Source: Tepidamorphaceae bacterium (GTDB lineage: Bacteria; Pseudomonadota; Alphaproteobacteria; Rhizobiales; JAKSCL01). From it: a stretch of 64,000 bases of DNA. Positions within the stretch are counted from its first letter, which is position 1. Each line of letters opens with the position of its first letter. Of the stretch, positions 55,124-62,982 are shown piece by piece. The notes under the pieces are model-generated. The model did no database searches and was not told where the DNA came from. It saw only the letters and a program-made list of their open reading frames with translations. The DNA is taken from NCBI GenBank assembly GCA_028289445.1, contig JANQPO010000017.1, positions 413,537 through 477,536 on the forward strand, given 5' to 3'. The translations under genes were made by a program, and so were the position numbers.

Positions 55124-55804
55124 ATGCGCAGCCTGAAAGAGATCGAAGCCCTGGCCGCCGAGCGTCACGGCGGCGCCAAGGCGCTGGCCGCGCGCCTGGC
55201 GGAGTTCGACGCGAGCCAGCCCGAACACCCTGAAAAACGCCCGGACGATCGCTGGCTGTCGACTTTCACGCGGTTCGTCTTCAGCGCCGGCTTCAACTGG
55301 AAGGTGATCGAGACCAAGTGGCCGGGTTTCGAGGAGGCTTTCGAAGGCTTCGAGCCCAGGCGTTGGGCAATGATGTCGGACGATGATCTGGACAGCCTGG
55401 TCAAGGATACGCGGATCGTGCGCCATGCCGGCAAGATCCTTTCCGTGCGCGACAATGCGATCTTCTTGCGCGATCTGGCGGAGGAGCATGGGAAGCCGGC
55501 GGGCGCCGTGCTCGGTACCTGGCCGCAGACCGATTACTTCGGCCTTCTCCGGCTCTTGAAGGAGCGTGGCAACCGGCTAGGCGGCAATTCCGCGACCTAT
55601 GCCTTGCGACAGCTCGGCGTCGAGTCGTTCATCCTCTCCCGGGATGTCGTGGCAGCGCTGGTCCGCGATGGCGTGGTCGACAAGCCGCCGACCGGCAAGG
55701 CGGCGCAAAAGAAAGTTCAGGAGGCGCTGAACGCTTGGATGGACGAAAGCGGCCACGGCCTGTCGCGCATTTCGCGGACGCTGGCGCTGTCGATCGATGC
55801 TTAG
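55124..55804 (+). CDS. DNA-3-methyladenine glycosylase I-like protein
   Basis: A 226-residue helix-hairpin-helix protein of the Tag superfamily: LSTFTRFVFSAGFNWKVIETKWPGFEEAFEGFEP (the family W-K-x-x-x-x-K motif), KDTRIVRHAGKILSVRDNAIFL and LLKERGNRLGGNSATYALRQLG. Zinc-site cysteines of E. coli Tag are not seen. The last 39 codons and 25 bases beyond belong to a 142-bp sequence repeated at 57664-57805. A ribosome binding site AAGGGGAG precedes the ATG. Confidence 0.8.
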   Translation: MRSLKEIEALAAERHGGAKALAARLAEFDASQPEHPEKRPDDRWLSTFTRFVFSAGFNWKVIETKWPGFEEAFEGFEPRRWAMMSDDDLDSLVKDTRIVRHAGKILSVRDNAIFLRDLAEEHGKPAGAVLGTWPQTDYFGLLRLLKERGNRLGGNSATYALRQLGVESFILSRDVVAALVRDGVVDKPPTGKAAQKKVQEALNAWMDESGHGLSRISRTLALSIDA

Positions 55805-55829
55805 GGCGTCGAGGGCCGCTTAGAGCCGA
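55688..55829 (+). repeat. Direct repeat, left copy (3' end of the Tag-like gene)
   Basis: 142 bp, identical to 57664-57805 except for two C/T differences, both at third positions of AAC/AAT and CAC/CAT codons. It covers the last 39 codons, the stop and 25 bases beyond. The composition drops sharply immediately to its right, at 55830. Confidence 0.95.
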
Positions 55830-56033
55830 GTTTTTGACATATACTGTGCTTTTCATGAATGTCTGGTTGTCCCGGGGGCGATTCAGTCACATCCTTGGCC
55901 CAACCCTGCCCAGAAATACAGGATCGGACAACAGAAACAGAAGCTACGACACCAAGCACGACCATCGGTGAGCAACTTGACATCTGGCACAAGTCTTGTA
56001 CTCGCTCCATCTTTCAGGATCGCGCGAGCCGGC

Positions 56034-57497
56034 CTAAGGCCAATAGATGCAGGCTTGTCCGTGCCAGGTTGTAGCGCACTGCGCCACAATCGCCAAAAAG
56101 GCTGTGAATCCGGGCACCCCCCACAGCACGAAAACACCAAGCATTGTGAGTACGATCACCGCAAGCACTCCCCAGATCAACAAACGTAAGTTATAAACGC
56201 GGATAGCAGAGATCGCCCGGTCTTCCAGATCGGGCAACACATCCTTTCCATCCTCGACGGCCTCTAGAGCGGTTCCAACCTCATGCATGCCCGCCAAGGG
56301 CGTTGCAAACAATCCTCGCAACCCATCCCACAGGTGGATGCAAGTGGGAATAAAGGTTGTCACAAGCATTCCGGTAACCACCAACCCATCGCCAAAGGGA
56401 TCCATCACACTCCTTTCCAAAAGGACACTGAAGGTGACCTCAAGCGAATCCCCAAACCATAGGTCGCTAAGAGCAACGACATTGGCGATCAGCGCCGTCA
56501 GGACGACGAGGCACAACAAAGCAAAGGCGAAATCCAGGATCGCCTCAATCAGTACCAGCCAGGTGGTGCCTCGCTTAGCTGCGCTGTCAACAAAAGCTCG
56601 GGTAACAGACCAACTGATCGCGTCCATCAACGCGTTGATGATGGGCAAGAGGACAAAGAAGAGGAGCATTGCTGGAGAGATCCAGCCAAGGCCGTAAGCT
56701 AAGGCGAACTGTGCAGTGATGGACAGTCCCAACATGAAAAAGGTCATGTTTTCTGGTAGTTGTGGCGCGTCCCTCTTTGCAAAAAACGAAAATGACCCAA
56801 ACCAGACTATAGCAGAAAGTGTCGTAAACAATACGAACCAGAACGGGGCCAATGCGACGGCTGCAATGGGAGCCCCGTAGCCCAAGGACATCATTGCAGG
56901 CGTTCCGAAGTAAAGCGCTGGCAAAGGCAACAGATATACGGCTAAACCCAATCGCTTTTTCCAACCGCTTGGTTGCCACATCCAGTCTTGAAGAATAGAA
57001 AGAACAAGTGCACCTGTAATGACTGTTGATGCGGGGACAGCCACCCACCAAAAGCGCTGCAGAATAGTTGCGGCTTCGGGCATCAACGGTATCCCAGCAA
57101 AGTCCGCTTGTCCCGAAATTAGATAGGTCAGCATCACCAGAACAATCGGGTAGACCGTGGCGACCATCAGATAGAAGCCAAAGGATGGCAGGCTGAGAGT
57201 CGGGCCACCAAAAAATGTGTCCCACCCATTCTTTCGCGCCTCAAGAGCAGCTTTGTAGCGCTGCCGCCAACCTCCACGTACCTTCAGCTGCCTCGCCCAA
57301 TAGGCCCGCCGATCAACGCTCTCAAAATCTCGACGTAGACGGTCTGCTCGGCTTACCAAATGGGTATAGGTTGTTAAAACCAATGCGGCTATGCCTGAAA
57401 GAGCACCCACCATTCCCCAATCTACGCTTCCCATGCAATCCACCGCCCCCATATGGTTCGAGCTCTGACTTGGGCTTTTGTTGTTCGCAGCCGACAT
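56034..57497 (-). CDS. Multi-pass membrane protein of unknown function (islet cargo)
   Basis: A 487-residue protein with about ten hydrophobic segments, for example VGALSGIAALVLTTYTHLVS near residue 30, FYLMVATVYPIVLVMLTYLI near 110, then AALYFG-type and ISPAMLLFFVLLPIINALMDA. A basic loop RRDFESVDRRAYWARQLKVRGGWRQRYKAALEARKN lies between the first two. A cytosolic or periplasmic segment with LEAVEDGKDVLPDLEDRAISAI precedes the last helices. No recognised family. Lower GC and different codon use mark it as acquired. Alternative starts at codons 16, 22 and 28 are possible. Confidence 0.7.
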   Translation of the reverse strand: MSAANNKSPSQSSNHMGAVDCMGSVDWGMVGALSGIAALVLTTYTHLVSRADRLRRDFESVDRRAYWARQLKVRGGWRQRYKAALEARKNGWDTFFGGPTLSLPSFGFYLMVATVYPIVLVMLTYLISGQADFAGIPLMPEAATILQRFWWVAVPASTVITGALVLSILQDWMWQPSGWKKRLGLAVYLLPLPALYFGTPAMMSLGYGAPIAAVALAPFWFVLFTTLSAIVWFGSFSFFAKRDAPQLPENMTFFMLGLSITAQFALAYGLGWISPAMLLFFVLLPIINALMDAISWSVTRAFVDSAAKRGTTWLVLIEAILDFAFALLCLVVLTALIANVVALSDLWFGDSLEVTFSVLLERSVMDPFGDGLVVTGMLVTTFIPTCIHLWDGLRGLFATPLAGMHEVGTALEAVEDGKDVLPDLEDRAISAIRVYNLRLLIWGVLAVIVLTMLGVFVLWGVPGFTAFLAIVAQCATTWHGQACIYWP

Positions 57498-57639
57498 AGC
57501 CGAGCTAAATCAATCAATAAGTTTAAATTTCGCGTCAAGCAGTATAGTTCAAAACTCGTTTGTTCCTGACTGGGTAGGAAACGACCTTTATTAGCGGACT
57601 TCTTGAGAGCGGTCATTGCCATAGCCGTAGCGGATCTCA

Positions 57640-57662
57640 CTTTGTCCGCATTGCCGCCATGC
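57640..57662 (+). repeat. Short repeat at left edge of the antiporter segment
   Basis: CTTTGTCCGCATTGCCGCC plus ATGC recurs at 59560-59582 with two mismatches (CTTTGTCCGCACTGCCGCC plus CTGC). The left copy lies just before the right 142-bp repeat; the two copies bracket the antiporter gene. Meaning uncertain. Confidence 0.45.
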
Positions 57663-57663
57663 A

Positions 57664-57780
57664 CCGACCGGCAAGGCGGCGCAAAAGAAAGTTCAGGAGG
57701 CGCTGAATGCTTGGATGGACGAAAGCGGCCATGGCCTGTCGCGCATTTCGCGGACGCTGGCGCTGTCGATCGATGCTTAG
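57664..57780 (+). pseudogene. Orphan 3' fragment of the Tag-like glycosylase gene
   Basis: The last 39 codons of the Tag-like gene (PTGKAAQKKVQEALNAWMDE... to LSIDA and TAG) with no upstream part in frame. No start codon or ribosome binding site. It is the original or incoming gene end left by the event that created the islet. The following 57806-57984 is non-coding. Confidence 0.85.
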
Positions 57781-57805
57781 GGCGTCGAGGGCCGCTTAGA
57801 GCCGA
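57664..57805 (+). repeat. Direct repeat, right copy
   Basis: Second copy of the 142-bp sequence at 55688-55829 (140 of 142 identical). Contains the gene-end fragment 57664-57780 listed separately. Confidence 0.95.
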
Positions 57806-57984
57806 TCGCAGACCCTATCGCGCTCCCTCAAACACGGTCGATTGAGCGGGGTGCAGACGTTCTTTCTATGTGCGGGAGGAACAATTCACCGCGCTGGAAC
57901 AGCGTGTCAGTAAACACGAGCTTACCTTGGTTTTTGTAAATGATTTCGCGCTAGGCTTTGCATCACAGCAGAGGAGAACGGCGC

Positions 57985-59538
57985 TTGTTTTTCGAAGTCT
58001 TTGCCGTCGGGGCGGCTTTTGTTCTGGGACTGGCGGTCAAGCCCCTAGGGCTGCCGCCGCTTGTCGGGTTTCTCGCCGCAGGCTTTCTGATCAATGCGCT
58101 GGGACCGAGCGTTGGCATGCCGGCCTCCACCGGGCCGATCCTCGACTACCTGGCCAATCTGGGTGTGCTGATCCTCCTGTTCACCGTGGGGCTGAAGCTG
58201 AAGCTGAAACAGATCGGGGAGCCCCATGTTGTGGGCTCTGCGCTGTTGCATTTCGCGCTCTCAGTGGCGCTCTTCACACCGGTGGCGCGAGCGTTTTTCA
58301 CCGACGATTGGACGGTTGCGCTTCTGGTCGGCATCGGGCTGGCGTTCTCATCGACGGTGCTCGCGGCCAAGATGCTGGAATCCAAGCGGGAAATGGGCAA
58401 TTTTCACGGCCGCGCAGCGATCGGCATTCTGATCGTTCAGGATATCATTGCTCTGGTGGTGTTGGCGGTGTTCTCGGGTAAAGTGCCCGGACCCTGGGCG
58501 CTCTTGGTCTTTGCCACCCCGGTTCTGCGGCCTGTCCTGCACCGGATTCTCGATCTCGCCGGTCATGACGAAGTGCTGGTGCTGGCGGGTCTTGCGTTGA
58601 CGTTCGTCATCGGCGGCTACGGGTTTGAGATCATCGGGCTCAAAGGGGAGATCGGTGCGCTGGTCATGGGGCTTCTTCTGTCGAACCACCCGCGCGCAAG
58701 CGAGTTGTCGAATTCTCTATGGTCACTGAAGGAGGTCTTTCTGGTCGGCTTCTTCCTCTCCATTGGCATGGCCGGCCTGCCGGATTGGACAGCACTTTGG
58801 TTCGCCGTTGTCATGGGCGTGCTGCTGCCGGTCAAAGGGGTCTTGTTCTTCTTTCTGCTCATCGCCTTTCGCCTCAGAGCGCGGACGGCGTTTTTGTCTG
58901 CCTTATCGTTGACGGCCTATAGCGAGTTTGGGCTGATCGTCGCCGCGGGTATTCCGGCGGCCCAAGAGTTTCTGGTGCCACTCGCGATCGCGGTGTCCCT
59001 GTCTTTCCTGGTAGCGGCCCCGCTCAACCGCGCGGCGCATCCGCTCTTTGAGCGGTTTGAGGCGTGGCTACAGGGCTTCGAACGGGCAACGCGCCATCCC
59101 GATGAGCAACCCACGGATCTAGGCGATGCCGACACGCTGATCTTTGGCATGGGGCGGACTGGCACGGCGACCTATGAGGAGCTGAAAGCGGACGGCTTCA
59201 GGCCAGTGGGTCTTGATGCCGATACGTACAAGGCTGCGGCACATGCTGGGGCTGGTCGCAATGTGGTCTTTGCCGATGCGGAGGACAGCAATTTCTGGAA
59301 TTCCGTGAACCTGGGGCGCATTCGGGCGGCGGTGCTCGCGATGGATGACCTGGAGGCTAAGCTGATTGCTGCCCGCATGCTGCGCAAAAAGGGCTTTCAG
59401 GGCCCGATTGTCAGCCATGCGCTGCATGAGGATCATGTCGATCTGATCAAGGACGCTGGTGCCAGCCAGACCTACTTGACCATGCAAGAGGCTGGGCGGA
59501 GCCTGGCCCATCACGCCGTTGAAGCCACGCAGGGTTAA
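57985..59538 (+). CDS. Cation:proton antiporter, CPA2 family with TrkA-N domain (KefB/C-like)
   Basis: A 517-residue inner-membrane protein: about twelve hydrophobic segments (GLPPLVGFLAAGFLINALGP, LIVQDIIALVVLAVF with the ion-site Asp in VQD) and, from about residue 385, a Rossmann-like TrkA-N domain (DTLIFGMGRTGTATYEELKADGFRPVGLDAD). Likely K+/H+ or Na+/H+ exchange controlled by nucleotide. TTG at 57985 is chosen because AGAGGAG lies 8 bases before it; an in-frame TTG at 57958 lacks one. Monocistronic. Confidence 0.87.
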   Translation: MFFEVFAVGAAFVLGLAVKPLGLPPLVGFLAAGFLINALGPSVGMPASTGPILDYLANLGVLILLFTVGLKLKLKQIGEPHVVGSALLHFALSVALFTPVARAFFTDDWTVALLVGIGLAFSSTVLAAKMLESKREMGNFHGRAAIGILIVQDIIALVVLAVFSGKVPGPWALLVFATPVLRPVLHRILDLAGHDEVLVLAGLALTFVIGGYGFEIIGLKGEIGALVMGLLLSNHPRASELSNSLWSLKEVFLVGFFLSIGMAGLPDWTALWFAVVMGVLLPVKGVLFFFLLIAFRLRARTAFLSALSLTAYSEFGLIVAAGIPAAQEFLVPLAIAVSLSFLVAAPLNRAAHPLFERFEAWLQGFERATRHPDEQPTDLGDADTLIFGMGRTGTATYEELKADGFRPVGLDADTYKAAAHAGAGRNVVFADAEDSNFWNSVNLGRIRAAVLAMDDLEAKLIAARMLRKKGFQGPIVSHALHEDHVDLIKDAGASQTYLTMQEAGRSLAHHAVEATQG

Positions 59539-59559
59539 ACGATCTGTGGACACGTGCGG

Positions 59560-59582
59560 CTTTGTCCGCACTGCCGCCCTGC
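59560..59582 (+). repeat. Short repeat at right edge of the antiporter segment
   Basis: Matches 57640-57662 in 21 of 23 positions. Located 21 bases after the antiporter stop codon. Confidence 0.45.
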
Positions 59583-59627
59583 GACGACGGGCTTGTTTTT
59601 GCCAAAATGCCTTAGCCCAATCCTGGC

Positions 59628-60308
59628 CTAGATGGGTGCCTGTACATTCAACACGATTGCCAGTTCCGCCATCGTATCGGCGATGACGGCTGCGCCGACA
59701 GCCGTCAGCCGCTCGGGGTGATCATGCAGCGTGTGGCTGGCGCCGGTGAAGCCGATGACGGTCATGCCGGCGGCGACACCGGCCTTTGTACCGGCGATGG
59801 AATCCTCAATCACCAGGCAGCGGTTCGGCGCATAGCCCATGGTTTCGGCCGCCAGTAGAAAGAGGTCCGGATCGGGTTTGCCGCGCTCCACCTGGCTGGC
59901 GGAAAAGACATGCGGATCGAAATGATGGAGCAGATCGACCTTGGTCAGGTTGCGCCGGAGTTCGGGCATCTGGGTCGAGGAGGCGACGCATTTCGGGCGA
60001 TCGACACGACTTAGAAGATCGGCAACGCCGGGGATCGCTTCCAAATCGGATTCGAAATGCGCGGCTATGCGGGTATTGAGATTATCGACGAAACCGTCGG
60101 GCAGGGGGCGGCCCATATCCGCCTCGATCTCCGCGAACATGGTCTTATAGGGGACGCCGGTAAAGCGATGGATCAGCTCGTCGGACGAGGCCTCATAGCC
60201 GATTTCCGCGAGCGCCTCGATATTGGCGGCGTTGTAGATGTGTTCGCTGTCGACGAGGACGCCGTCGCAATCGAAGATGAAACAGTCGAAGCGGGCGGCG
60301 TCGATCAG
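59628..60308 (-). CDS. HAD-family phosphatase (beta-phosphoglucomutase-like)
   Basis: A HAD subfamily IA phosphatase of about 226 residues: FIFDCDGVLVDSEHIYNAANIEAL (nucleophile Asp in DCDG), RFTGVPYKTMFAEIEADMGRPLP in the cap, CVASSTQMPELRRNL (Ser/Thr), GKPDPDLFLLAAETMG (Lys) and CLVIEDSIAGTKAGVAAGM (the ED motif). No ATG, GTG or TTG lies in frame between the HAD motif and the atpF gene. A CTG at 60308, which overlaps the atpF TGA, is the most plausible start, with AAGGCG upstream. Substrate is a small phosphate ester, unknown. Confidence 0.8.
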   Translation of the reverse strand: MIDAARFDCFIFDCDGVLVDSEHIYNAANIEALAEIGYEASSDELIHRFTGVPYKTMFAEIEADMGRPLPDGFVDNLNTRIAAHFESDLEAIPGVADLLSRVDRPKCVASSTQMPELRRNLTKVDLLHHFDPHVFSASQVERGKPDPDLFLLAAETMGYAPNRCLVIEDSIAGTKAGVAAGMTVIGFTGASHTLHDHPERLTAVGAAVIADTMAELAIVLNVQAPI

Positions 60309-60784
60309 TTGAGGTTCGCCTTGATCTGGGCGAGGCTGTCCTTGAACAGATCGTCGCCGGCCTTGCCGCCGACGGCATCCGCCAGGACCGATCCGGCCGC
60401 CGTGATCGCCGCATCGGCCGCCGCCGCGCGCACGTCGGCAATCGCCACGGCTTCCGCCTGCGCGATCTTGTCCTCGGCCAGCTTGGTGCGCCGTTCGACC
60501 ATGTCGTCGAGCGCCGCCTTCGCCTCGCTGGCCATCGCCTCGGCATCCGTCTTGGCCTGCGCCACGATGCCGGCGGCCTCGTCCTCCGCGTCGCGGGCGC
60601 GGCGCTGATAGTCGGCCAGAAGCGCCTGGGCTTCCTCGCGCAGCCGGCGCGCGTCTTCCAGCTCGGTCTTGATCTGATCGGCGCGCTTGTCGAGCAGGCC
60701 GCCCAAAAGGCCGGGCACCTTGTAGTAGATCAGGATCCCGAAGAAGAGGATGAAGGCGATAAAGGCGATAAAGGTAGCGTCCAT
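60305..60784 (-). CDS. atpF: ATP synthase F0 subunit b
   Basis: Peripheral stalk subunit of F1F0 ATP synthase. The 159-residue protein has an N-terminal membrane helix (FIAFIAFILFFGILIYYKVPGLL) and a long charged helix (ADQIKTELEDARRLREEAQALLADYQRRARDAEDEA). Together with the b' subunit it forms a heterodimer, as in alphaproteobacteria. Its stop overlaps the presumed CTG start of the HAD gene. Confidence 0.92.
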   Translation of the reverse strand: MDATFIAFIAFILFFGILIYYKVPGLLGGLLDKRADQIKTELEDARRLREEAQALLADYQRRARDAEDEAAGIVAQAKTDAEAMASEAKAALDDMVERRTKLAEDKIAQAEAVAIADVRAAAADAAITAAGSVLADAVGGKAGDDLFKDSLAQIKANLN

Positions 60785-60795
60785 CGGTCCGTGTC

Positions 60796-61344
60796 CTATC
60801 GCCCGTCAAGTGCGGTGCTGACCGCCTTGTCGATATCGGCCCGCTTGGCGCTGCCGATGATCTTGGTGACCACGGCCTCCGCCGCGTCGCCGGCAATCGT
60901 GCCGACCTCGGCCATGGCAGCGGCGCGCACCTCGTCGATGCGGGCCTCTGCGGCTTGCGTCTTCTCGGCGAGTTCGGCGTCGACTTCGGCGCGTTTGGCT
61001 TCGAGATCGGCGTTGATCTTGTCGCGGGTGTCTTGGGCGATGCCGTGGGCCTTCGCCTTGGCTTCCGCCAAGGCTTGCTCGTAGGCCGCGATCGCTTCGT
61101 CGGTTTCCGTCTTCAGCCGCTCGGCTTCAGCGAGGTCGTTGGCCACCCGGTCGCGGCGGTCCTCGATGATGCCGCCGATACGCGGCGCGATGAATCGGCT
61201 CATCAGGTAGTAGAGGAGGCCAAACGTGATCGCCAGCCACAGAAGCTGCGACGGGAACGTCGAGGCATCGAACGGCGGAAACGCGCTGCCGCTTTCCGCC
61301 GCGGCTTGCGCCGCCTCGCCCGCTGTTTGGGTTGTCTCAGCCAT
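60796..61344 (-). CDS. ATP synthase F0 subunit b'
   Basis: The second peripheral stalk subunit: 182 residues, a short acidic N-terminus, membrane helix FPSQLLWLAITFGLLYYLMSRFIAPRIGGII and a long coiled-coil-like helix (DLAEAERLKTETDEAIAAYEQALAEAKAKAHG). Presence of distinct b and b' is typical of alphaproteobacteria and phototrophs. Start at 61344, with GAAAGAGG upstream; 61350 (GTG) is in frame. Confidence 0.93.
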   Translation of the reverse strand: MAETTQTAGEAAQAAAESGSAFPPFDASTFPSQLLWLAITFGLLYYLMSRFIAPRIGGIIEDRRDRVANDLAEAERLKTETDEAIAAYEQALAEAKAKAHGIAQDTRDKINADLEAKRAEVDAELAEKTQAAEARIDEVRAAAMAEVGTIAGDAAEAVVTKIIGSAKRADIDKAVSTALDGR

Positions 61345-61406
61345 CGACACCTCTTTCCGGCCGGGGATAGGCCATCCCCGGCACGTCGGTCAATCCTGGT
61401 CGTGTC

Positions 61407-61634
61407 TTAGACGACGAACAGCAGGATCAGCGCGACGACGAGCGAGAAGATGCCCAGACCTTCCGCCAGGGCCGCGCCGATCAGCGCGTTCGTGAACTGC
61501 GCTTGGCTGGCCGACGGGTTGCGCAGGGATCCGGCGAGATAGTTGCCGAAAATGATACCGACGCCGATGCCGGCACCGCCCATGCCGATACAGGCCAATC
61601 CGGCTCCGATCAGTTTCGCGGCTTCTGCTTCCAT
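61407..61634 (-). CDS. atpE: ATP synthase F0 subunit c
   Basis: Proton-carrying ring subunit: 75 residues, two membrane helices ([37 protein letters not shown] and [26 protein letters not shown]) with the RNP loop and the essential carboxylate Glu in the second helix (ALAEGLG). Located between a and b' genes. Its ribosome binding site AAGGAGCAAG precedes the ATG. Confidence 0.96.
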   Translation of the reverse strand: MEAEAAKLIGAGLACIGMGGAGIGVGIIFGNYLAGSLRNPSASQAQFTNALIGAALAEGLGIFSLVVALILLFVV

Positions 61635-61698
61635 GGACTTGCTCCTTCAAACGGTGGTGTTGGTTGCAATCGGGTGAGGTGTAGGTGTCGGCCTGTCG

Positions 61699-62451
61699 TC
61701 AATGATGCGGATGCAGCGCATCGTTGAGGTAGACACAGGTCAAGACGGTGAAGACAAAGGCTTGCAGCCCGGCGATCAGGAATTCGAACGCGGTGAGGAT
61801 GACGGTCATCGCGAACGGCAGCACGCCACCGACCGCGCCGACAACGCCGGCGGCGCCCATGGTGACGACAAAGCCGGCGAAGACCTTCAAGACGATATGG
61901 CCGGCCAGCATGTTGCCGAACAAGCGCAGCGACAGCGAGATCGGCCGCGACAGGAACGAGATGACTTCAATCAGCGTGATGAAGGGCAGGATCGGCTTCG
62001 GCACGCCATGCGGCACGAAAAGTTCCAAAAACCGCACGCCGTGGCGCGCGAACCCGACGACCAGGACCATGGTCATGACCGCCATAGCCAGTGCGAACGT
62101 GACCACGAGATGGCTGGTAACGGTGAAGAAATAGGGGAACATGCCCAGCAGATTGCAGGTCAGGACGAACAGGAACAGCGTGAAAATGAAGGGAAAGAAC
62201 TTCATTCCCTCCGTGCCGGTGGTACTTCGCACCGTATTGGCGATGAAGCTGTAGAGCAGTTCCGCCACCGATTGGGCGCGTGTCGGCACCAGGGTCCGCC
62301 CCCGTGTCGCGCCCATCAGGAATCCGCTGATGACGGCCACGGCGGCGATCATGAACACCGATGAGTTGGTCATGGCGAATTCCATGCCGCCGATCTCACC
62401 GAAGCTGAAGATTTCGACGATCTGGAATTGCTGGATCGGATCGTTCGCCAC
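61699..62451 (-). CDS. atpB: ATP synthase F0 subunit a
   Basis: Proton channel subunit: 250 residues, about five or six membrane helices, with the essential Arg in LSLRLFGNMLAGHI near residue 170 and a C-terminal ALHPHH. It contacts the c ring. It lies between atpI and atpE in a leftward F0 operon. Confidence 0.96.
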   Translation of the reverse strand: MANDPIQQFQIVEIFSFGEIGGMEFAMTNSSVFMIAAVAVISGFLMGATRGRTLVPTRAQSVAELLYSFIANTVRSTTGTEGMKFFPFIFTLFLFVLTCNLLGMFPYFFTVTSHLVVTFALAMAVMTMVLVVGFARHGVRFLELFVPHGVPKPILPFITLIEVISFLSRPISLSLRLFGNMLAGHIVLKVFAGFVVTMGAAGVVGAVGGVLPFAMTVILTAFEFLIAGLQAFVFTVLTCVYLNDALHPHH

Positions 62452-62518
62452 GCGCCGTTTCCCTCAGTCTAAGACGTCCGCGCGTTTGGCGGCGCCACCC
62501 CGTTTGATCCCGTTCTAT

Positions 62519-62845
62519 CTAGCGCCCGCCCGGCTCGTCGTCTGTCCGCTCGGCGTTTGCCGCATTCGCGGCGCGCACCATGTTCAGCATTCCGGCACCG
62601 AAGCCCAGAAGGAGGAAGACGATCAACCCCCAAGGCGTGGTGCCCAGAAACCGGTCGAACGCCCATCCCAAAAGGGCGCCGACCAGGACGCCAGCGACGA
62701 ATTCGCTGCCGAGCCGAAACGCCAAGCCGATGCCAGCGGCGCCCTTTTGTCCGGTGTCCCGGATTTCCTGAGGGCGGGTCTTCTCCGCAACCTTCGACTT
62801 CAGCGCTTCCAGGCGCTTTTCGAGATCGTCCCGATCCGTTGCCAT
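62519..62845 (-). CDS. atpI: ATP synthase assembly protein AtpI/AtpZ family
   Basis: A 108-residue protein with a charged N-terminal helix (DRDDLEKRLEALKSKVAEK) and two hydrophobic segments (FRLGSEFVAGVLVGALLGWAF and LIVFLLLGFGAGMLNMV), as in alphaproteobacterial AtpI. It assists c-ring assembly or Mg/Ca transport in studied members. First gene of the F0 operon; a promoter lies upstream at 62877-62905. Confidence 0.88.
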   Translation of the reverse strand: MATDRDDLEKRLEALKSKVAEKTRPQEIRDTGQKGAAGIGLAFRLGSEFVAGVLVGALLGWAFDRFLGTTPWGLIVFLLLGFGAGMLNMVRAANAANAERTDDEPGGR

Positions 62846-62876
62846 ACGTCACAGTCCGCGCTCGAAAGTCGGGCGC

Positions 62877-62905
62877 AACGTAGTTTTTGCCCCGGCCGCT
62901 GTCAA
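62877..62905 (-). promoter_or_regulatory. Sigma-70-type promoter of the atp operon
   Basis: On the minus strand, TTGACA (62900-62905) is followed after 17 bases by TACGTT (62877-62882), about 30 bases upstream of the atpI start. Perfect -35 box, weak -10 box. The AT-rich stretch at 62910-62960, including an eight-base A/T run, could hold the end of the smc transcript. Confidence 0.55.
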
Positions 62906-62982
62906 GCAATCGGTGATGACAATTAAACTATTGAAAAATATGAAAAAAAAGGACTTCAATTGGGGAAAAGCCGGATCGCCCG

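Larger units (their letters stand above)
55830..57663. mobile_element. Low-GC insert flanked by a duplicated gene end (putative genomic islet)
   Basis: A 1.83-kb stretch, GC near 50% by sampling against low-to-mid 60s outside, between the two 142-bp direct repeats. It holds one gene, the leftward membrane protein at 56034-57497, and no integrase or transposase. The layout (gene 3' end restored, a second copy downstream) resembles integration at a gene end, or a gene-end exchange by homologous recombination. Positions 55830-56033 and 57498-57663 show no gene. Confidence 0.7.

Noticed and set aside
62910-62960. A/T run before smc end as a strong intrinsic terminator
   Set aside because: An eight-base T run exists on the minus strand but no convincing GC-rich stem precedes it.
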